From Candidatus Zambryskiibacteriota bacterium (GTDB taxonomy: Bacteria; Patescibacteriota; Minisyncoccia; Phycocordibacterales; DATDWN01): DNA of 33,684 nucleotides. Shown piece after piece: positions 9,337 to 15,659 of the stretch. The translations under genes and the position numbers were made by a program. The notes below the pieces were generated by a model. The model did no database searches and had not been told where the DNA came from. It worked only from the letters and a program-made list of their open reading frames with translations. The stretch lies in assembly GCA_026394775.1 (NCBI GenBank), contig JAPLZY010000031.1, positions 1 through 33,684 of the forward strand. Reading direction: 5' to 3'. Position 1 is the stretch's first letter. Each line of letters starts with the position of its first letter.

Positions 9337-9550
9337 TATGAAAACCGCATCCCTTAGGATGCGGTTTTTTTGACGGTCTCATTTCTTTGTACTTGCTCTT
9401 AAAAACTGACATTTCGATTAAGCGAACGGTCATACCTGGCCCATCGAGTGTCACGAAGCCCTGATCCTTTCGTTTAACTTTTCTCAAAGTATACTTGTCT
9501 TTTGTAGATATCTTCCGATAAACCAGCACTGGCTCTGTAATTGATGACAT
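9221..9550 (-). CDS. Small hypothetical protein, ORF reads through the terminator and antisense into the pfkB 3' end
   Basis: SD-like AGGAG 5 nt before ATG at 9550; plausible N-terminal ~60 aa; C-terminal part doubtful. Confidence 0.35.
   Translation of the reverse strand: MSSITEPVLVYRKISTKDKYTLRKVKRKDQGFVTLDGPGMTVRLIEMSVFKSKYKEMRPSKKPHPKGCGFHIIFVELCKCLAHSLNALRELLLKEVPSAHLPVALLTLS
9341..9371 (+). terminator. Terminator after the PfkB kinase
   Basis: AAAACCGCATCC-cttа-like loop-GGATGCGGTTTTTTT; 12-bp stem followed by a T run. Confidence 0.88.
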
Positions 9551-9577
9551 GAACACTCCTATCTTTTACAATACCCT

Positions 9578-10573
9578 CTATTTCCTCTTGAGTACAGCCT
9601 TCACTGCATTTGTAATAGAAAATTCACCCATACCATAATATTCAATGAGCTCATCTGGCGTACCCGACTGACCAAACTGATTATGCACGCCAATAAATTC
9701 AATTGGTGTAGGGCGCACTGTTGCTAAGTACTCTGCGACTGCTCCACCGAGTCCTCCAGTGATCTGATGTTCTTCAACAGTAACGAGAGCCCCACAATCT
9801 TTTGCAAGTGTGAGCACCGCATCTTCATCGAGCGGCTTGATCGTATGTACATTTAAAACTTTTACAGAAATTTTTTCTTTCTTGAGTGCTTCTGCAACCA
9901 AGAGTGCTTTGTATACCAGAGCTCCTGTTGCAACAATACCTACATCAGCTTTAACATCTGGAGTTCCGTACAGAAGATTTGCTTTTCCAATTTCAAATGG
10001 AGATTCATCTGTCGTGATAACTGCAGTTTTTTCTCGAGCAAGGCGAAGGTAGACCGGAGTACCTAAATTGGCAACAGCGAGTGTTGCTTTCCGAGCCTCA
10101 ATATGGTCGCAAACAGATATAACTGTCATGTTTGGTATGACTCGAGTGATTGCAAGATCCTCAATCGCTTGATGTGTTCCCCCATCGGGACCCACAGACA
10201 CTCCTGCATGAGAGCCAACAATAATGACCTGGCGATTGTTGTAGCAAATAGTCGTACGAATCTGTTCCCAGTTTCTCCCTGGACTAAACATTGCATAACT
10301 TGATATAAATGGAATTTTACCCATAGCTGCCATACCAGAGGCTACCGATGCGAGATTTTGTTCTGCTACGCCAATCTCTACAAAACGCTCCGGAAATTTT
10401 GCTTTAAACAAATGCATTTGAGTTGACTCAGTAAGGTCAGCGCACAATCCCACCACCTGTGAATTTGCTTCACCAGCCAATACCAAACCTTCTCCAAAAC
10501 CTTTTCGGATTGGAACCTTTTCAACATCTTTGTCAAAAATTTTTGGATTCAAATGTTGGAGAGAATTTTTCAT
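9578..10573 (-). CDS. Transketolase, C-terminal subunit
   Basis: GVAEQNLASVASGMAAMGKIPFISSYAMF, SHAGVSVGPDGGTHQAIEDLA, VTVEEHQITGGLGGAVAE. Start refined to 10573. Confidence 0.93.
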   Translation of the reverse strand: MKNSLQHLNPKIFDKDVEKVPIRKGFGEGLVLAGEANSQVVGLCADLTESTQMHLFKAKFPERFVEIGVAEQNLASVASGMAAMGKIPFISSYAMFSPGRNWEQIRTTICYNNRQVIIVGSHAGVSVGPDGGTHQAIEDLAITRVIPNMTVISVCDHIEARKATLAVANLGTPVYLRLAREKTAVITTDESPFEIGKANLLYGTPDVKADVGIVATGALVYKALLVAEALKKEKISVKVLNVHTIKPLDEDAVLTLAKDCGALVTVEEHQITGGLGGAVAEYLATVRPTPIEFIGVHNQFGQSGTPDELIEYYGMGEFSITNAVKAVLKRK

Positions 10574-10574
10574 A

Positions 10575-11471
10575 TTATTCGTGTTCGCTCTTAATCTGCC
10601 CTCCAAGGGTACGCAATTCATGAAGTGCGATTTTTACTTGCTCAGCTTTTGGCGGCTCTCCCTTCATATCAGAAATTCCCGGAGGTGCGCCATGCCATTT
10701 GAAATCTCGCTCCATGTAGCTTACGCCCTTTCCAGGTATCGTGCGTGCAACGATAACACTCGGACCATCAAAGACTGCCTGGGCCCGCCCTACAGCCTCC
10801 ACAATTGAGCTAAAGTTATGCCCATCAATCTCCTCTGTGTGCCATCCAAAACTTTCAAATTTATGACTCAGAGACTCAAGTGGCATAATATCTTCAGTGT
10901 ATCCATCAATTTGAATATTGTTACGATCTACAAACACAATGAGTTTTCCGAGGCGCTCTTTAGCAGCGAGCATGATCGCTTCCCAGTTTTGCCCTTCATT
11001 GAGTTCACCATCTCCAACGAGACAGTAGAAAAAACGGTCACTAGAAACGCCATTGTCCATGCGGTCTGCCAAAGCCATCCCTACTGCCTGAGAAAGTCCT
11101 GCTCCGAGTGGTCCTGAGCTCGTTTCTGCATACGGGTAAAACTCACGATGCGGGTGACCCTGCAAACGAGATTTAAATTTACGTAATGTTAAAAGCTCTG
11201 ACTTTGGAAAATATCCTGCATGTGCCATCGTGGCATACATGACCGGGCAAATATGTCCATTTGAAAGAATGAGTCGGTCACGTTCTTCCCAAAATGGGTT
11301 TTTTGAATCGTGTTTTAAAATATGAAAATAGAGTGTCGTGAAAATATCTGCCATACCGAGGGGCCCAGCTGAGTGTCCAGAGCCTGCAGCAACAAGCATT
11401 TCGATGATTGAAATGCGAATGTCATTTGCTTTTTCTTTTAGAAATTGAACTTTACCTGGAGTGAGATCCAT
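10575..11471 (-). CDS. Transketolase, N-terminal (TPP-binding) subunit
   Basis: GSGHSAGPLGMADIFTTLYF, GPLGAGLSQAVGMA, GDGELNEGQNWEA. Confidence 0.93.
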   Translation of the reverse strand: MDLTPGKVQFLKEKANDIRISIIEMLVAAGSGHSAGPLGMADIFTTLYFHILKHDSKNPFWEERDRLILSNGHICPVMYATMAHAGYFPKSELLTLRKFKSRLQGHPHREFYPYAETSSGPLGAGLSQAVGMALADRMDNGVSSDRFFYCLVGDGELNEGQNWEAIMLAAKERLGKLIVFVDRNNIQIDGYTEDIMPLESLSHKFESFGWHTEEIDGHNFSSIVEAVGRAQAVFDGPSVIVARTIPGKGVSYMERDFKWHGAPPGISDMKGEPPKAEQVKIALHELRTLGGQIKSEHE

Positions 11472-11566
11472 ACCTACTTAGTATACCAAAAAAGAACACA
11501 AGGTGTATTACGTATGTGGATTAAAAATTGACGACAACTATATTTAAATATATTGTAGAGAAAGAT

Positions 11567-11701
11567 ATGCTACTTGAGCCGACATACTTTTACACAAAGA
11601 TCGGACTGATATGCCTTGGATGTACAGTCATTGGAATACCTCTCTATGGTTGGTTTCTCCTTAAAAAATGGGAGACTCAATCAAAAAAACAAAAGCCATA
11701 A
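11567..11701 (+). CDS. Putative 44-aa single-TM peptide
   Basis: MLLEPTYFYTKIGLICLGCTVIGIPLYGWFLLKKWETQSKKQKP*, not in the supplied ORF track; purine-rich GAGAAAG upstream. Confidence 0.4.
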   Translation: MLLEPTYFYTKIGLICLGCTVIGIPLYGWFLLKKWETQSKKQKP

Positions 11702-11731
11702 AGCCCATCTTGATTTACATCGATGTGGGCC

Positions 11732-12400
11732 TTAACCTTGTCTAAGATTTTCAATCGCTTCTGCGATATTTTCTGCATCAAAGATAGCAGATCCGGCGAT
11801 GAGCGTATCTACACCTGCATCAATCAAACTCCCTGCAGTATCAGCATGGACTCCGATATCAATTGCTATAGTCATGTCTGGATACTTTTCTCGCAATATT
11901 TGTATTTTTTCTAAGACAGATACATCAAGTGGTGCACCGTGACGGCCAAGCTCTGCGTTTCCCATACACTGAATACAACTTATGTCTTCGATGTAAGGTG
12001 TTAAAAGTTCAATGTCTGTAGCGGGTTTTAATGCAATTCCTACCTCAACTGATGTAGCTTTACAGAGGTCAATAATCTCCTGCATTTTCTCTGTACTTTC
12101 AATCTGAATAATAATTCGAGAAGCTCCCATTTTAATCCACTCAGATACAGTCTCCTCGGGCTTTTCTATCATCAAGTGAAATTCATAGTCTACTTCTTCC
12201 CAAAAAGGTAAGCCCACTTCTTCAGTTGCAAGTTGTGCATATTCACCGTTATCTCCAACATATGGCCAGGTGGTATTGTGTGTAAACTCTCCATCAGTAA
12301 TATCCACCTGCACAAAATTGCAATAGTCTTTTACTAAAGCAATTTTTTCATCAAGCTGCTTAAAATTTTTTACAATAATTGCTGGAATAATTTGTATCAT
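11732..12400 (-). CDS. rpe: Ribulose-phosphate 3-epimerase family protein
   Basis: QVDITDGEFTHNTTWP, FHLMIEKPEE, IDIGVHADTAGSLIDAGVDTLIAGSAIF. Confidence 0.85.
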   Translation of the reverse strand: MIQIIPAIIVKNFKQLDEKIALVKDYCNFVQVDITDGEFTHNTTWPYVGDNGEYAQLATEEVGLPFWEEVDYEFHLMIEKPEETVSEWIKMGASRIIIQIESTEKMQEIIDLCKATSVEVGIALKPATDIELLTPYIEDISCIQCMGNAELGRHGAPLDVSVLEKIQILREKYPDMTIAIDIGVHADTAGSLIDAGVDTLIAGSAIFDAENIAEAIENLRQG

Positions 12401-12843
12401 ATATTTTCAATTTGTTTTATTCTTCGCATATGACGCTCATCCCCCGTAAATTTTGTTTCAAGCCAGAGTTTTGTCGCTTCTTTCGCTTCATTTTCACCTA
12501 CGAACCGAGCCCCGAAGGAGAGAATGTTTGCATCATTATGCTCTCGAGAAAGAGTAATAATATTCAATGGTCCACCGTAAAAAACAGTTGCCCTTACACC
12601 CTGAAATCTATTTGCAACCATCGCTTCGCCCTGCCCTGAACCACCAAAAATAATTGCTCTGTTGTCGTTCGGATTTTCTGAGACTTTTCTTGCTGCACGT
12701 GCCATTATTTCCGGATAATCATCTTCTGGAGTTTCATTGTGTGCACCCATATCTTCAACCTCATACGAAAGTTCACCTAGATACTTTTTAATTACTTCTT
12801 TCTGCTGGAACCCCGCATGATCAGATGCTAAATATATTTTCAT
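12397..12843 (-). CDS. rpiB: Ribose-5-phosphate isomerase B (RpiB/LacAB family)
   Basis: MKIYLASDHAGFQQK…GGSGQGEAMVANRFQGVRA…REHNDANILSFGAR. ATGA overlap with rpe. Confidence 0.93.
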   Translation of the reverse strand: MKIYLASDHAGFQQKEVIKKYLGELSYEVEDMGAHNETPEDDYPEIMARAARKVSENPNDNRAIIFGGSGQGEAMVANRFQGVRATVFYGGPLNIITLSREHNDANILSFGARFVGENEAKEATKLWLETKFTGDERHMRRIKQIENI

Positions 12844-12845
12844 AT

Positions 12846-13301
12846 TTATATGCTAACACAATAATTGTAGATCGCACCCCCTGCACAGCCAGAATAGTTA
12901 TACGACTGACCGGTTGATTGTTCTAGGTTTGCACATAATGTAAAATTACCCGCTGCATTGTTGACATTGTAGTACAAATAATCACCCACTTGGTTTGATG
13001 TAGTTGGATCAAGTGGTACTGACTTTATATACGTTGGACTAATATCTGCCTGGAAACTTGGCCCCCAACTGTTTGTTGGATTTGAAATATATGTACACCA
13101 CCCACTTCCATTTCGTGGCAAATATCCAAATGCGTCAAAGTACATAATGGCTGCTCGCTGTATTTGACCAATATCTTGTTTTCGTTTTGCATCTCGAGCT
13201 TTAGCTCGAGCTTGATTAAGAGAGCCAAGCACTACTGAAGAAAGCATCCCAATAATTGCAATCACAACAAGTAATTCAATAAGAGTAAATCCTTTCTTCA
13301 T
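12846..13301 (-). CDS. Type IV pilin-like (prepilin) protein with multiple Cys
   Basis: MKKGFTLIELLVVIAIIGMLSSVVLGSLNQARAKARDAKRKQDI. Confidence 0.9.
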   Translation of the reverse strand: MKKGFTLIELLVVIAIIGMLSSVVLGSLNQARAKARDAKRKQDIGQIQRAAIMYFDAFGYLPRNGSGWCTYISNPTNSWGPSFQADISPTYIKSVPLDPTTSNQVGDYLYYNVNNAAGNFTLCANLEQSTGQSYNYSGCAGGAIYNYCVSI

Positions 13302-13310
13302 TTTTTTGTA

Positions 13311-14339
13311 TTATAGAAAAGAGCCAGTTTTTACTACGTGTTCTACCAAGCTATGTGTATACCCCATTTCATTGTCATACCAAGCCATGACTTTCACGAG
13401 GTTTCCGTCTACTACACGAGTGAGCCCGAGGTCTGCAATAGATGCATACGGAAGTCCCAAGACATCAGAAGAAACAACAGGGTCTTTAGTAACTGTAAAT
13501 GTTTTTTTCCAATGGTCAGTCCCTGCCGCTTTTTCTAGAATACTATTTACTTCTTCGACAGTTGTATTTCGTTTTGCGATAAAGGTAATATCAGCAATAG
13601 ATCCAGCAATTACTGGTACGCGAATTGAAATCCCATCAAATTTTCCTGCAAGTTCTGTAATTACTTTTGTTACAGCAATCGCAGCACCTGTTGAAGTTGG
13701 AACCATATTGTGAGCACCTGCTCGCCCTTCTTTAAAGTCCTTTGCATTCGGACCATCAACAATACTCTGACTTGCTGTGTATGCATGAGTGGTATTGAGA
13801 ATTGCTTTTTCAATCCCAATTTCTCGATTCAAGATATCAATCACCGGACTTCCTCCATTTGTTGTACACGATGCATTTGAAGTCACCACCATATCCTTGA
13901 GAGTGTCACAGTTGATCCCCATCAAGATAGTTCCCTCATCCGCTGCAGAGGTGCCATCTTTTGCAGGAGCAGAAATCACCACTTTTTTAGCACCCGCGGT
14001 TACATGCATGCGAGCTTTTTCAAATGAAGTAAAGAAACCAGTTGACTCCACAGCCACATCGATATCGAGATCTTTCCACGGCAAAAGAGATGGGTCTTTT
14101 TCTGACAAGAACTTTACTTCTCGTCCGTCAATTATCAAACTTTTTTTATCATCGGATACTTTTACATCAAGACCTGATCGTCCGTAGGCAGTATCGTATT
14201 TCAAAAGATACGCAATATTGTCGATGTTTCCCAGGTCGTTGATTGCTACCACCTCAACATCTTCTCGTTTTTCTGCAATCTTAAGAAACGCTCGCCCTAT
14301 CCGCCCTGCACCATTGATACCCACTTTGATTTTTTTCAT
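13311..14339 (-). CDS. gap: Glyceraldehyde-3-phosphate dehydrogenase
   Basis: KVGINGAGRIGRAFLK, SNASCTTN, WYDNEMGYTHSLVEHV. ORF may begin at 14351. Confidence 0.95.
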   Translation of the reverse strand: MKKIKVGINGAGRIGRAFLKIAEKREDVEVVAINDLGNIDNIAYLLKYDTAYGRSGLDVKVSDDKKSLIIDGREVKFLSEKDPSLLPWKDLDIDVAVESTGFFTSFEKARMHVTAGAKKVVISAPAKDGTSAADEGTILMGINCDTLKDMVVTSNASCTTNGGSPVIDILNREIGIEKAILNTTHAYTASQSIVDGPNAKDFKEGRAGAHNMVPTSTGAAIAVTKVITELAGKFDGISIRVPVIAGSIADITFIAKRNTTVEEVNSILEKAAGTDHWKKTFTVTKDPVVSSDVLGLPYASIADLGLTRVVDGNLVKVMAWYDNEMGYTHSLVEHVVKTGSFL

Positions 14340-14403
14340 TCCGTATTTCAAATTAAAATTAAATATGCCGATATTATATCACGTCAAACTATTTTTTGTG
14401 TGC

Positions 14404-14429
14404 AAAAGGCCTGCGTATGCAGGCCTTTT
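14404..14429. terminator. Hairpin between gap and nrdB
   Basis: AAAAGGCCTGC-GTAT-GCAGGCCTTTT perfect inverted repeat; just downstream of nrdB on the minus strand. Confidence 0.8.
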
Positions 14430-14443
14430 GATTTTCTATATCT

Positions 14444-15469
14444 CTATTCTGTAGCTTGCAATACCGGTACTTCTTCTTTCTTTTTAGTCTGATGTGCATG
14501 ACCATCTACTTCATAACTCGTGTTTTGTGCTTCAAAGAAGTTTACGAGTTCAAACACATCGGTCGCAGTCGACATCCATTTTGCTGGGTTTGTCGCTCCG
14601 TAATGCTTTGGAAGACCGAGCTCTTCGAGTCTTCGGTCTGCTACATACTGTACATACTGATTTACATAATCAGCATTAAGTCCGAGAATTCCATTTGGGA
14701 AAAGATCTCTGTTGTAGTCAACTTCTCGATCTACTCCCTCAATCACAATATTTCGAATCTCTGCTGCAAACTCTTCAGTTAAGAGCTCTGCATTTTCTTC
14801 CAAGATATTGTGGATCAAATTCATCCCGAACTTGAGGTGAAGTGACTCATCTCTGAGTACCCAGTTGATCATTGAGCCAAAGTTTCGAAGTTGATTTCGC
14901 TGTCGGAAAGAAAGAGCCACCATGAAGCCCGAGTAAAACCAGATCCCTTCCATTACAATGTTTGTAGCAACCAGGTTTCTGATAAAATCTTTCTTCCCTT
15001 CTACAGTCTCAATATCAAGCGAGTCTTCAGTCATTCGCTTCATGTACTTGTTGATATAGTTTTCTTTTGCAAGCATTGATGGCACTTCGAGGTGAAGTCC
15101 AAAAATAGTCTCACGGTCAAAAGGAAATGTTTCAAGTACGTATTCAAAAGCCACACAGTGGTTTGCCTCTTCCCACATTTGCTTTGCAAGATAAAGGTGA
15201 CACTCAGGAGACTTGATATACGGATACACTCCGAGCGCAAGCGAACGGTTTACGATAAGTTCTGCAGGGTTGAAAAACGCCATCAGAAACTTTACTGCGT
15301 GTTGCTCGTCTGGTGTCATCTTTTCAAAATCCTGCAAGTCTTCGTTGAGCGCAATCTCGTGTGGAAACCATGTGTTTCGCACTGCTTGATTATAGAGATC
15401 ATACGCCCACTTATACTTAATAGGGTGCAAGTTCATATCTTCAGGTGATGCTTTTCCAATTAATGCCAT
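14444..15469 (-). CDS. nrdB: Ribonucleoside-diphosphate reductase subunit beta (class I; Tyr-less, class Ic-like)
   Basis: AELIVNRSL (E70), WEEANHCVAF (E101, H104, F108), IVMEGIWF (E174), RDESLHLKFG (E208, H211). Confidence 0.92.
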   Translation of the reverse strand: MALIGKASPEDMNLHPIKYKWAYDLYNQAVRNTWFPHEIALNEDLQDFEKMTPDEQHAVKFLMAFFNPAELIVNRSLALGVYPYIKSPECHLYLAKQMWEEANHCVAFEYVLETFPFDRETIFGLHLEVPSMLAKENYINKYMKRMTEDSLDIETVEGKKDFIRNLVATNIVMEGIWFYSGFMVALSFRQRNQLRNFGSMINWVLRDESLHLKFGMNLIHNILEENAELLTEEFAAEIRNIVIEGVDREVDYNRDLFPNGILGLNADYVNQYVQYVADRRLEELGLPKHYGATNPAKWMSTATDVFELVNFFEAQNTSYEVDGHAHQTKKKEEVPVLQATE

Positions 15470-15539
15470 ATGTTTTTTGTTTAATGAATAATTGACTTTT
15501 TTGTCTTAAATTTTAAGGAACCATGTAAGCACTTTGTGA

Positions 15540-15658
15540 GACATCCAGATTTGAGCAAAGTTCTAGGCGGACTAGAAAAATAATTTGAGCCTGCCTGAGT
15601 GTGCAGGTGAGAATTATTTTTTGAAGTCCAACAACGAAATTTGCCAAATATGGATGTC
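15540..15658. repeat. ~119-bp imperfect palindrome in the nrdA-nrdB intergenic region
   Basis: GACATCCA…GCAAA…GGACT..AAAAATAATT..CCTGC / GCAGG..AATTATTTTT..AGTCC…TTTGC…TGGATGTC. Confidence 0.8.
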
Positions 15659-15659
15659 G

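Noticed and set aside
9578-11471. Transketolase split as a frameshift/assembly error
   Set aside because: Both halves have proper ends and starts 1 nt apart, and split transketolases are a known natural arrangement.
12397-12400. Possible UGA recoding (as in Absconditabacteria/Gracilibacteria)
   Set aside because: rpiB ends with TGA in a normal ATGA overlap with the rpe start, and the other major ORFs read full length without in-frame TGA, so the standard bacterial code is sufficient.
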